In this document: positions 1-7,618 of the stretch, piece after piece
How the letters are laid out: every line of letters starts with the position of its first letter
How positions within the stretch are numbered: the stretch's first letter is position 1
Assembly (NCBI RefSeq): GCF_000282615.1
Contig: NZ_AKIY01000029.1
Span: forward strand, 1 to 34,317
DNA: 34,317 nucleotides
DNA from: Bradyrhizobium sp. YR681
GTDB lineage: Bacteria > Pseudomonadota > Alphaproteobacteria > Rhizobiales > Xanthobacteraceae
Reading direction: 5' to 3'
Notes under the pieces: model-generated
Seen by the model: only the letters and a program-made list of their open reading frames with translations
What the model was told of the DNA's origin: nothing
Databases searched by the model: none
Translations under genes and position numbers: made by a program

Positions 1-662
1 GGCAGCCCGCCGGTGCGGATCATCTCGGCCAGCGACTGCGCATAGATGCCGTAGGGCCCCGGCTCCTCCGGCGCCACCGTGCCGGGCGCGGCATTGAATG
101 CGATCAGCATGTTCGGATCGGGCTCGACCAGCGCGAGCCCGCTTGCGATCGGCTGGCCACCCTCGATGAAGGGCTGCGCGCGGGCCGCGTCGAGCACGAC
201 GATGTTGGCCTTGAGCGGAATCGACGCAAGCTGGCGAGCGTAGTCGCTGATGCGCAGGGCTTCGGTCGGAATGTCGGTGTCGCGGCTGATGTTGGAATCG
301 ACCGGAATGAAATAGTTCTCGCCGGCAAGCTGCACGCCGTAGCCGGCAAGATAGACCATCGCGACCGTGCCGGGGCCCGAGGCCTGCGCCTTCTGGATGA
401 AGTCGCGAAAACTCTTGCGTAGGGTGTCGCCGTCGAGATCGCGCGCGCCGACGACGTCGAACCCCGCCGCCTGCAGCGTCTGCGCGATCAGGCCGGCATC
501 GTTCGCGGTCGTCGCCAGCGGCGACTTGGCGTAAGCGCCGTTGCCGACCACGAGCGCGATGCGCTTTTCCTGCTGCTGCGCGCGCGCCGGCGCGAGCGCG
601 CCCGCGGCGAGCGCCACGATCGGCAGGAGAAGGCAGATGAAAACTTTGAGCGTCCCACGCAT
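1..662 (-). CDS. Caspase-fold (peptidase C14-like) exported protein, catalytically degenerate, 3' end outside window
   Basis: The reading frame continues past position 1, so only the first 220 residues are visible. They show a signal peptide (hydrophobic run ending in ARA at about residue 27), then a caspase-type p20 fold: RIALVVGNGAY as first strand, TANDA, and the two segments that normally hold the catalytic dyad. The usual AGHGVQ segment reads AGYGVQ (Tyr108 for His) and the usual LDACR segment reads LDAAR (Ala160 for Cys). The rest of the fold is conserved (NYFIPVD, FNAAPGTVA). A protease is therefore unlikely; a binding or scaffold role in the periplasm is inference. A second in-frame ATG lies 14 codons upstream (704); the start at 662 puts the signal peptide at the N terminus. 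No strong ribosome site is visible for either. Confidence 0.8.
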   Translation of the reverse strand, partial: MRGTLKVFICLLLPIVALAAGALAPARAQQQEKRIALVVGNGAYAKSPLATTANDAGLIAQTLQAAGFDVVGARDLDGDTLRKSFRDFIQKAQASGPGTVAMVYLAGYGVQLAGENYFIPVDSNISRDTDIPTEALRISDYARQLASIPLKANIVVLDAARAQPFIEGGQPIASGLALVEPDPNMLIAFNAAPGTVAPEEPGPYGIYAQSLAEMIRTGGL

Positions 663-846
663 GGCTTGCTTGCCCGCTATCGTTGTTGAGCTGCCACCGT
701 ACATGAGACGTGCGGCCGGCTGAATGGCCCTTGAACGAAAAGCGCGGATTGAGGCGGCGGCATGGCGCCGCCGTCCCACCTCAAACCTGCACGTCAGGCC
801 CGCGTAAGCTCACGACCGCGCTGCGGCGCGGGCTCTCCCGACTCGC

Positions 847-1602
847 TCAGCCCTGGGCGATCAGGTCGACCGTTCCCGTCGTCAGCCGGTAGATGCCGCC
901 GACGACCTTCAGCTTGCCCTGCTCCAGGGCCGCATTGAGGATCGGCGCGGCCGTCTTCAGCTTGGCGATGTTGTCGACGACGTTCTGACGGATCGCATTG
1001 TTGAGCACGTCCCCACCCTGCTGCATCGCAGCCTTGGCGGCGGGTGCGATTGCATCGACCAGCGAGGGAATGTGTCCCGGCGGCGGCTTGTTGTCCTTGA
1101 TCGCCTTCAGCGTCGCATCGACCGCGCCGCAGGCATCATGACCGAGCACGAGGATCAGCGGCGTGTTCAGCACGGCGACCGCATATTCCATGCTGGCGAC
1201 GGTTTCGGTGCCGGCAAAGTTTCCGGCCACGCGACAGACGAAGAGATCGCCGCGGCCGGTGTCGAAGGCGTATTCCGGCGCGATGCGCGAGTCGGCACAG
1301 CTCAGCACCGCCGCGAACGGATTCTGTCCGCCGACCAGCGCCTCGCGCTCGTGCTTGAAATCATGACGGCGCGACACGCCCGAGACGTAGCGCGCGTTGC
1401 CTTCCATCAGTTGCTTCAACGAAGCATCGGGCGACAGCACGTTCTGCGGCTTTGGCGGCTGCTTGGCCTCCTTCGCCGAAGCCGTGCCGGCGGAAGCTCC
1501 GCCGGCGATGGCCATGCCGAACGCGGCGGCGCCAAACAGCATCGCGGAGCGCCGCGACGGCGCGATGTCTTGATGCAGAGGGTCAGAGCACTTGTCGCAC
1601 AT
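847..1602 (-). CDS. Beta-class carbonic anhydrase, exported
   Basis: A 251-residue beta-carbonic anhydrase, which interconverts CO2 and bicarbonate using zinc. The zinc and active-site segments are present: CADSR (Cys ligand and catalytic Asp-Arg pair) and GHDACGAV (His and Cys ligands). The N terminus has SRRSAML followed by a hydrophobic stretch ending near ASA, which looks like a Tat signal, so the enzyme probably acts in the periplasm. The start at 1602 is preceded by GAGGAA at good spacing; the frame stays open upstream to 1719 but that part is unlike the family. It stands alone, with dnaE upstream on the same strand. Family assignment is firm; the export route is inferred from the signal. 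Confidence 0.92.
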   Translation of the reverse strand: MCDKCSDPLHQDIAPSRRSAMLFGAAAFGMAIAGGASAGTASAKEAKQPPKPQNVLSPDASLKQLMEGNARYVSGVSRRHDFKHEREALVGGQNPFAAVLSCADSRIAPEYAFDTGRGDLFVCRVAGNFAGTETVASMEYAVAVLNTPLILVLGHDACGAVDATLKAIKDNKPPPGHIPSLVDAIAPAAKAAMQQGGDVLNNAIRQNVVDNIAKLKTAAPILNAALEQGKLKVVGGIYRLTTGTVDLIAQG

Positions 1603-1913
1603 GTGACGTTTCCTCGGGGTCAGTGGATCAATGGAACCGCCGCGACGATAGGTACGCCGATGTGAAGAAATCACCAATAATGATTGATGCAACTGAAGAT
1701 TGCTGCAACGCGCAGCCATGTTGCAACGCCGAAGCGATTGCTCACCTCATGCTCACGACTGCGCGGAGCTGCGTCCATCTGCATATATTCGAGATCGGCT
1801 ACCACACATGACCCGCAAGAACCGCCGCAAATTCTCGCATGCGTTTTGCGCGAAGATCACGTTTCGACGACGATACAAGGCACGATGACGGCTCTTCCAG
1901 ATCTCATCGCGCT
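1603..1913. other. Intergenic region between dnaE and the carbonic anhydrase gene
   Basis: This stretch of 311 bases holds no convincing gene. No U-tract terminator is visible after dnaE. The only structure I see is the set of TGCAAC repeats at 1682-1727, annotated separately. Confidence 0.6.
1682..1727. promoter_or_regulatory. Direct repeats, candidate regulator site upstream of carbonic anhydrase
   Basis: GATTGaTGCAAC (1682-1693) is repeated as GATTGcTGCAAC (1698-1709), 16 bp apart with one mismatch. A third TGCAAC lies at 1722-1727. They sit about 80-125 bp before the carbonic anhydrase start, where an activator could bind. The binding protein is unknown. Confidence 0.4.
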
Positions 1914-4900
1914 CTAAAGCTGCTGCACGTCGACGACGCCCGCAACGGCCTTGATCGCGCCGGCGATCTGCGGCGAGACCTTGAAGCGGCCGGGCAGCTT
2001 CATCTCCACCTCGGTCTCGAGGTCGAGCATCATCACCAGCGAGACCTCGCCGTCGCCGCTTCCGCGCGGCGCAACGCCGGGACTGCCGACTTTTGGCGCC
2101 GCCCCGCTCGGCGCGGCCGCTTCGGGTCCGGCGAGACGCTTGGCGATCGAATCCAGCGGCTTGGTGTCGCGCAGGAAGATGCGCAGACCCTTCTGCGTCT
2201 TGGCCGCGGCGGCGTCGAGCGGCTCGGCATGCAGCACGCGCGCGCGCACGTCCTCGCCCTGGAGTTCGGCACCCAGCTGAAGCAGCACGGCGGCGCCCGG
2301 CTCCAGCACGTCGCGATATTGCGCGAGGCCTTCGGAGAACAGCACGGCCTCGAAATGGCCGGTGGGGTCGGAGAGCCCCATGATGCCCATCTTGTTGCCG
2401 GTCTTGGTGCGCCGCTCCATACGCGAGACCACGGTGGCCGCGACCTTGCCGGCGGTGGCGCCGGTCTTCACCGCGCGCGAGAACTCGGCCCATGACTGCA
2501 CCCGCAGGCGCTTGAGCACCGTGGCGTAATCGTCGAGCGGATGTCCGGACAGGAAGAAGCCGACGGCGTCGTATTCGCGGCGAAGCTTTTCGGCCGGCAG
2601 CCACGGCTCGATCTGCGGCAGCATGATGCTGGGCGCATCCGCAGAACCGCCGAACATGTCGTTCTGGCCGATGGTCTCGGCCTGATGCGCGCGCTGGCAG
2701 GCGGCGAGGATGGCATCCGCGCCGGCGAAGACACGGGCCCGGTTCGGGTCCAACGTGTCGAAGGCGCCGGCCGCGGCAAGGCTTTCGATGATGCGCTTGT
2801 TGATCGCACGCGGATTGACCCGCGCGGCGAAGTCGGCGAGCGAGGTGAACAGGCCGCGCTTCGTGCGCTCCTCGATGATCTGGTCGATGGCCTGGATACC
2901 GACACCCTTGAGGGCTGCGAGCGCGTAATAGATCGTGTTCTCGCCGACCTCGAAGGTCGCGCCCGAACGGTTGATGTTCGGCGGCTCGACCTTGATGCCG
3001 AGGCGCTGCGCCTCGGAGCGGAATTCGGAGAGCTTGTCCGTGTTGTTCAGATCGAGCGTCATCGACGCCGCGATGAACTCGACCGGGTAATGCGCCTTCA
3101 TGTAGGCAGTGTGATAGGACACCAGCGCATAGGCCGCCGCGTGGCTCTTGTTGAAGCCGTAGTCGGCGAATTTGGCCAGCAGCTCGAAGATGGTCTCGGC
3201 CTGCCCTTTCGGCACGCCGTTCTTCACGGCGCCCGCGACGAAGATGTCGCGCTGCTTGTCCATCTCGGCGCGGATCTTCTTGCCCATGGCGCGGCGCAAG
3301 AGGTCGGCGTCGCCGAGCGAATAGCCCGACATCACCTGCGCGATCTGCATCACCTGTTCCTGGTAGATGATGACGCCGAAGGTCTCCTTCAGGATCGGCT
3401 CCAGCACGGGGTGCAGATATTCCGGCTCCTCGTCGCCGTGCTTGCGCAGGCAATAGGTCGGGATGTTCGCCATCGGGCCCGGGCGATACAGCGCGACCAG
3501 CGCGATGATGTCCTCGAAACGGTCGGGCCGCATGTCGACCAGCGCGCGTCGCATGCCCTGGCTTTCAACCTGGAACACGCCGACCACCTCGCCGCGTGCC
3601 AGCATCTGGTAGCTCTCGGCATCGTCGATCGGCAGCGTCGCGAGATCGACATGGATGTCGCGCGGCTTGAGCAGCTTGCAGGCGACGTCGAGCACGGTCA
3701 GCGTCTTCAGGCCGAGGAAGTCGAACTTGACGAGGCCGGCCGGCTCGACCCATTTCATGTTGAACTGGGTCACCGGCATGTCCGACTTCGGATCGCGGTA
3801 CATCGGCACCAGTTCGCTGAGCGGGCGATCGCCGATCACGATGCCGGCCGCGTGGGTCGAAGCGTGCCGCGTCAGGCCTTCGAGGCGCTGCGCGATGTCG
3901 AAGGCGCGCGCCACCACCGGGTCTTCGTCGCGGAACGCCTGGAGCTTCGGCTCGCTCTCGATCGCCGCGGCCAGCGTCACCGGCGCGGCCGGATTCTGCG
4001 GCACCAGTTTCGTCAGCTTGTCGACCTGCCCGTAGGGCATCTGCAGGACGCGGCCGACGTCGCGCAGCACGCCGCGTGCCTGCAGCGTACCGAAGGTGAT
4101 GATCTGCGCGACCTGGTCGCGGCCGTAGCGGTCCTGGACGTACTTGATCACCTCGCCGCGGCGGTCCTGGCAGAAGTCGATGTCGAAGTCCGGCATCGAG
4201 ACGCGCTCGGGATTGAGGAAGCGCTCGAACAGCAGGCCGAACTTGATCGGGTCGAGATCGGTGATGGTCAGCGCCCAGGCGACCAGCGAGCCTGCGCCGG
4301 AGCCGCGGCCCGGCCCGACCGGAATGCCCTGGCCCTTCGCCCATTTGATGAAGTCGGACACGATCAGGAAGTAGCCCGAGTACTTCATGCGCATGATGAC
4401 GTCGAGCTCGAACGCCAGGCGCTTGTTGTAGTCTTCTTCCGTGGTGCCCTGCGACAGGCCGTGCACGCGCAGACGGTTGGCGAGCCCCTCCTCCGCCTGG
4501 CGCTTCAATTCGGCCGACTCGACCGCGGCCGCATCGGAGCTGGCGGCGGCGCCGACCGTGAAGAACGGCAGGATCGGCTTGCGCGTCATCGGGCGGAACG
4601 AGCAGCGCTCGGCGATCTCCACCGTCGAGGCCAGCGCCTCCGGAATGTCGGCGAACAGCACCGCCATCTCGGCGCGGGTCTTGAAGCGGTGATCGGGCGT
4701 CAGCTGCACGCGATCGGTCTCGGCGATCAGCCGGCCGCCGGCGATGCACAAGAGCGCGTCATGCGCCTCGTAATCGTCGGTCGATGCGAAATACGGCTCG
4801 TTGGTCGCAACCAGCGGCAGGCCCTTTGAATAGGCGATGTCGATCAAGCCGCTCTCGACGCGCCGCTCCCTGTCGATGTTGTGGCGCTGCAATTCGACAT

Positions 4901-5417
4901 AGAGCCGGTCGCCGAACAGGCTCGCCAGGCGCTCGCAGCGCAATGCCGCGATGTCGGCGTGGCCCGCGGCCAGCGCCAGCGAGATCGGTCCGTCCGGGCC
5001 GCCGGTGAGCAGGATCAGGCCCTCGGTCTCGCCCTCGAGCCAGTCGAACTTGATGTGGGAGGCGTGGGTGTCGGGCGTCTCCAGGAACGCGCGCGAGTTC
5101 AGCCGCATCAGGCTGCGATAGCCGCGCTCCTGCGCCGCCAGCAGCACCACGCGGGAGGGCGGAAGCGCGTTGCGCGCATTGGGATCCTGGTCGCCGAAAT
5201 CGATTGCGAGCTCGCAGCCGACGATCGGCTGGATGCCGGAGCCCGCCATCTTGTCGGAGAACTCCAGCGCGCCGAACATGTTGTCGGTGTCGGTCAGCGC
5301 CAGCGCGGGCTGGTGGTCCTTCTTGGCAAGCTCGGCGAGCTTGGCGATCTTGATCGAGCCCTTGAGCAGCGAATAGGCCGAGTGAACGTGAAGGTGGACA
5401 AATCCGGCGCTCGGCAT
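1914..5417 (-). CDS. dnaE: DNA polymerase III alpha subunit (replicative DnaE1)
   Basis: The replicative polymerase subunit, 1167 residues, close to the usual length (E. coli about 1160). The N terminus has the PHP domain signature HLHVHSAYSLLKG (residues 8-20). The palm carries PDFDIDF at about residues 404-410, with catalytic aspartates; this is followed by the finger and tandem helix-hairpin-helix segments (LKGVGIQAIDQI). The OB-fold and tail domains follow to the end. The PHP start and YSLLKGS motif mark the replicative type I, not the mutagenic DnaE2. It acts with the clamp and epsilon at the fork. The 32-residue microprotein and its LexA-box promoter lie 229 bp upstream on the same strand. 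In many alphaproteobacteria dnaE follows proS-lolC-lolD; here those genes are 13 kb away. Confidence 0.97.
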   Translation of the reverse strand: MPSAGFVHLHVHSAYSLLKGSIKIAKLAELAKKDHQPALALTDTDNMFGALEFSDKMAGSGIQPIVGCELAIDFGDQDPNARNALPPSRVVLLAAQERGYRSLMRLNSRAFLETPDTHASHIKFDWLEGETEGLILLTGGPDGPISLALAAGHADIAALRCERLASLFGDRLYVELQRHNIDRERRVESGLIDIAYSKGLPLVATNEPYFASTDDYEAHDALLCIAGGRLIAETDRVQLTPDHRFKTRAEMAVLFADIPEALASTVEIAERCSFRPMTRKPILPFFTVGAAASSDAAAVESAELKRQAEEGLANRLRVHGLSQGTTEEDYNKRLAFELDVIMRMKYSGYFLIVSDFIKWAKGQGIPVGPGRGSGAGSLVAWALTITDLDPIKFGLLFERFLNPERVSMPDFDIDFCQDRRGEVIKYVQDRYGRDQVAQIITFGTLQARGVLRDVGRVLQMPYGQVDKLTKLVPQNPAAPVTLAAAIESEPKLQAFRDEDPVVARAFDIAQRLEGLTRHASTHAAGIVIGDRPLSELVPMYRDPKSDMPVTQFNMKWVEPAGLVKFDFLGLKTLTVLDVACKLLKPRDIHVDLATLPIDDAESYQMLARGEVVGVFQVESQGMRRALVDMRPDRFEDIIALVALYRPGPMANIPTYCLRKHGDEEPEYLHPVLEPILKETFGVIIYQEQVMQIAQVMSGYSLGDADLLRRAMGKKIRAEMDKQRDIFVAGAVKNGVPKGQAETIFELLAKFADYGFNKSHAAAYALVSYHTAYMKAHYPVEFIAASMTLDLNNTDKLSEFRSEAQRLGIKVEPPNINRSGATFEVGENTIYYALAALKGVGIQAIDQIIEERTKRGLFTSLADFAARVNPRAINKRIIESLAAAGAFDTLDPNRARVFAGADAILAACQRAHQAETIGQNDMFGGSADAPSIMLPQIEPWLPAEKLRREYDAVGFFLSGHPLDDYATVLKRLRVQSWAEFSRAVKTGATAGKVAATVVSRMERRTKTGNKMGIMGLSDPTGHFEAVLFSEGLAQYRDVLEPGAAVLLQLGAELQGEDVRARVLHAEPLDAAAAKTQKGLRIFLRDTKPLDSIAKRLAGPEAAAPSGAAPKVGSPGVAPRGSGDGEVSLVMMLDLETEVEMKLPGRFKVSPQIAGAIKAVAGVVDVQQL

Positions 5418-5570
5418 GGTCGCGTGACGGCCTCTTGCAGATGAGATGGAGCGGTCGCCGGCTCCTCAAGGCATCCTGCACTCGACCGGCCGACTCGCCT
5501 CACAATGGTGGGGTGTCGCGCCGCCAGAGTCCACGCCGGAGCGGCCGATCTGCCGCATCGTCCCGCTTTT

Positions 5571-5599
5571 CCCCAAGGGCACTGGTCCCCAAGGGCACT
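5571..5599. repeat. Short tandem direct repeat, CCCCAAGGGCACT twice
   Basis: Thirteen bases (CCCCAAGGGCACT) occur at 5571-5583 and again at 5587-5599, a 16-bp period, in the gap between the microprotein gene and dnaE. Function is not evident; it may be a slippage duplication. Confidence 0.6.
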
Positions 5600-5646
5600 T
5601 CGAGGCCCCCATCGGGGTTCAGGCGCATCGGTTTCCAACCGCAGGT

Positions 5647-5745
5647 CTAGAGCTGCGGGATCACCTGGGCCCAGATTGCGATCATCCCGACGAACAGCGA
5701 AATCGAGGCGAGTGCGGCGGCTTCTTCCACGAAAATCCTGAACAT
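5647..5745 (-). CDS. 32-residue single-span membrane microprotein under a LexA-type promoter
   Basis: A 33-codon frame, ATG at 5745 to TAG at 5647. The product begins MFRIFVEEAAALASISLF, followed by a hydrophobic segment rich in Val, Ile, Ala and Trp, and ends in PQL. Residues about 9-28 form one likely transmembrane helix with a charged N-terminal end. GGAG lies at good spacing before the ATG (GATGGAGCAAGCC-ATG). Two LexA boxes and a matching sigma-70-type promoter lie directly upstream. I recall similar small proteins as unnamed hypotheticals in Bradyrhizobium genomes (memory, unchecked). By size, topology and control it resembles Caulobacter SidA, a 29-residue SOS-induced division inhibitor, but I cannot show homology. 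dnaE follows 229 bp downstream. Confidence 0.75.
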   Translation of the reverse strand: MFRIFVEEAAALASISLFVGMIAIWAQVIPQL

Positions 5746-5762
5746 GGCTTGCTCCATCACCA

Positions 5763-5806
5763 GAACGTATGAAGAACATTGTTCTCATTTCGTTCACGGG
5801 AGTCAA
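5763..5806 (-). promoter_or_regulatory. SOS promoter: two LexA boxes over a -35/-10 pair
   Basis: The alphaproteobacterial LexA site is the direct repeat GTTC-N7-GTTC. On the plus strand GAAC-N7-GAAC occupies 5763-5777 and GTTC-N7-GTTC occupies 5781-5795, so two sites face each other, 3 bp apart. On the minus strand TTGACT (5806-5801, preceded by C, matching CTTGAC) and AACAAT (5783-5778) are 17 bp apart and read toward the microprotein ATG at 5745. The boxes cover the spacer, the -10 and the expected start point near 5771, which is the usual arrangement for LexA repression. Confidence 0.8.
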
Positions 5807-5858
5807 GCCATCCGGCCCATCTCGAAAAATAATGGTTAACTCACTGACTTCACACAAT

Positions 5859-5889
5859 AAAAAAGCCCCGGCGCAAGGCCGGGGCTTTT
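5859..5889 (-). terminator. Rho-independent terminator after the beta-barrel gene
   Basis: AAAAGCCCCGG (5861-5871) and CCGGGGCTTTT (5879-5889) form an 11-bp stem with a 7-base loop. Read on the minus strand it ends in six U residues. It lies 31 bp past the stop codon of the outer-membrane protein and could work in both directions. Confidence 0.9.
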
Positions 5890-5919
5890 CGACGACCGCT
5901 TCTTGCGAAGCGATCCGTA

Positions 5920-6639
5920 TCAGTAACGGCCGATGATCGGGCCGCCGAACTTGTAGTTCAGGCGGACGAGACCCATGTCGACGTCCTGCTTGATGCTGTC
6001 GGTCTTCAGACCGGCGAAGGTGACGTCCTTGTCGGACAGGAAGATGTGGTTGTATTCCACACCCACCGACCAGTTCGGCGCGAAGCCGTATTCGAGGCCG
6101 GCGCCGACCGTACCGCCCCAGCGGGTGTCGCTGTTGGAGGCAAGCAGACCGCCAGTCGCCGTGCTGAAGACTTCGTTCTTGACGCCGACGACGGCCGCGC
6201 CGCCCTTGGCGTAAACGAGCACGTTGTTCCAGGCGTAACCGACCTGACCGGTGATCAGACCGAACGAATCGATCTTCGTGCGGTTGCGCTGGGCGAGCAG
6301 CGAGCTGGTGTTGTCGCCGGTGAAGTCAGCCCAGTTGCCCTGACCTTCGACGCCGAACACCCACTGGCCGGACTGCCAGCGATAGCCGACCTGGCCACCG
6401 ACCGTGCCGCCGGTCGCATCGTGCGAGCCTTCGCGGCCCACGCCCGTCAGATCCCAGGTCGTGCGGGCCGATGCGCCGCCGCCGTTGATGCCGATGTAGA
6501 AGCCGCTCCAGTCGTAAATCGTGGCGACCATCGCAGGCGCCTTGGTGTACGGACGCGCCGCAAGATCAGCAGCCAGCGCCGGTGCAGCCGCGCCGAGCGC
6601 GACGAGGCTCACAGCCGCAAGCAACAAGTTCTTCTTCAT
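5920..6639 (-). CDS. Omp25/Omp31-like outer-membrane beta-barrel protein
   Basis: A 239-residue small porin-like protein. It has a clear signal peptide (MKKNLLLAAVSLVALGAAAP, cleavage after ALA at about residue 23). The mature start DLAARPYTKAPAM and the strand YDWSGFYIGINGG are typical of the rhizobial and Brucella Omp25/31 family. Alternating strands follow (VGGQVGYRWQSGQWVFGVEGQG, YAWNNVLVYAKGGAAVVG), as does VGVEYNHIFL. The C-terminal strand VRLNYKFGGPIIGRY closes the barrel with a terminal aromatic residue. Such proteins are abundant surface components and often immunogenic; the specific ligand is unknown. It is monocistronic, with its own terminator. Confidence 0.9.
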   Translation of the reverse strand: MKKNLLLAAVSLVALGAAAPALAADLAARPYTKAPAMVATIYDWSGFYIGINGGGASARTTWDLTGVGREGSHDATGGTVGGQVGYRWQSGQWVFGVEGQGNWADFTGDNTSSLLAQRNRTKIDSFGLITGQVGYAWNNVLVYAKGGAAVVGVKNEVFSTATGGLLASNSDTRWGGTVGAGLEYGFAPNWSVGVEYNHIFLSDKDVTFAGLKTDSIKQDVDMGLVRLNYKFGGPIIGRY

Positions 6640-6893
6640 TTGAATCCCGTTCCAGTTTCTTCAGTAGGCCCCCGGGCCGTGGGCTTGGTCATAACAGCGA
6701 TCGACGGAATTGCTGTAACCTCGACGCAACAGTGCACTCCAAAGGACCGCGCTTCGTAAATGAAGATTTAGCGAAGCGCGCCGGAAACCCTTTGAAACAA
6801 GAGTTTTCAGCAATTCCAATGTCGACTACACGAGATATGGTGCGTGCGCGCGTAACATCGTCGCGCGCACAATCGTGTGATTGGAGATTTAAG

Positions 6894-7214
6894 ATGCGTG
6901 AACAGGTCGCCCTCCCCATTGTCGCCACACTTTCGCTCGCCCTTGCCACATTTGCGCTGTCGCTCGGCGCAAGCACGCCGGCGCGCGCATTCGGCACGCA
7001 TCACGCCTTCTGTCTCACCGGGGATGAATGGCCGGGGCTGAGCAACTGCACGTTCGACACTTATGCACAGTGTCGGGCGAGTTCGTCCGGACGCGCGCTG
7101 ACCTGCATCGCGAACCCGTATTTCGCCGGACAGAGCGATGATCCCTACGCCTATCAGAATCGTCCGCGTGCGCAGGCGCCGGGTTATTCCCCTGGCTACT
7201 TCCTGCCGCGCTGA
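6894..7214 (+). CDS. DUF3551 family exported protein, first of a tandem pair
   Basis: A 106-residue protein with an N-terminal signal segment (residues 1-34, ending ARAF). The body follows the Cys pattern of DUF3551: CLTGDEWPGLSNCTFDTYAQC, then a short gap and GRALTCIANPYF. Four cysteines suggest two disulfides in the periplasm. The tail is rich in Tyr, Pro and Arg. The ATG at 6894 is chosen because GGAG (6882-6885) precedes it; the frame is open further upstream without a signal peptide. The family has no known function. It is followed one base after its stop by a paralogue. Confidence 0.82.
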   Translation: MREQVALPIVATLSLALATFALSLGASTPARAFGTHHAFCLTGDEWPGLSNCTFDTYAQCRASSSGRALTCIANPYFAGQSDDPYAYQNRPRAQAPGYSPGYFLPR

Positions 7215-7215
7215 G

Positions 7216-7464
7216 ATGCCCCGCATCGGTCTCGCGCTCGGCGTGATCGGCTTGCTGCTCGCAAGCGCGTTGGCGCGCGCACAGACCTACGATCCCAGCT
7301 ATCCCGTCTGCATGCAGATCTACGGCCAGGTCGGCTATTTCGATTGCCGTTACACCTCGCTCGCGCAGTGCAGATTTCTCGCCGTCGGCCGTTCGGCGAG
7401 CTGTGTTGCGAACCCGTATTTTGCGGCGAAGCGACCCGCGCGCCGATCACAGCGCGCCGATTAG
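7216..7464 (+). CDS. DUF3551 family exported protein, second of a tandem pair
   Basis: An 82-residue paralogue of the preceding protein. It has a signal peptide (MPRIGLALGVIGLLLASALA, cleavage near ARA) and the DUF3551 core YPVCMQIYGQVGYFDC, SLAQC, GRSASCVANPYF. The start at 7216 lies one base past the upstream TGA, with no good ribosome site of its own, so translation is probably coupled. The function is unknown. The two proteins share the Cys spacing and the ANPYFA motif near the end but differ elsewhere, which suggests an old duplication. Confidence 0.78.
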   Translation: MPRIGLALGVIGLLLASALARAQTYDPSYPVCMQIYGQVGYFDCRYTSLAQCRFLAVGRSASCVANPYFAAKRPARRSQRAD

Positions 7465-7618
7465 CGTTGGCGCAATCGGGACGCTGATATGCGCGCCGCC
7501 GCGGATTGAAGCTCCGGTGTTGACGCAGACCGATCGGGGTTTAAGTACGGCAGACAAATCTTGCAGGGATGGCGACGTTCGCGGGCTGGTTCCCGTTGCC
7601 GCCATCAATGCAGGACAC

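Noticed and set aside
2541..4829. Plus-strand open frame of 762 codons opposite dnaE
   Set aside because: It is rich in Arg, Ala, Asp, Gly and His, with no family features, and lies antisense to a clear DnaE frame. Long antisense frames are expected at this GC content.
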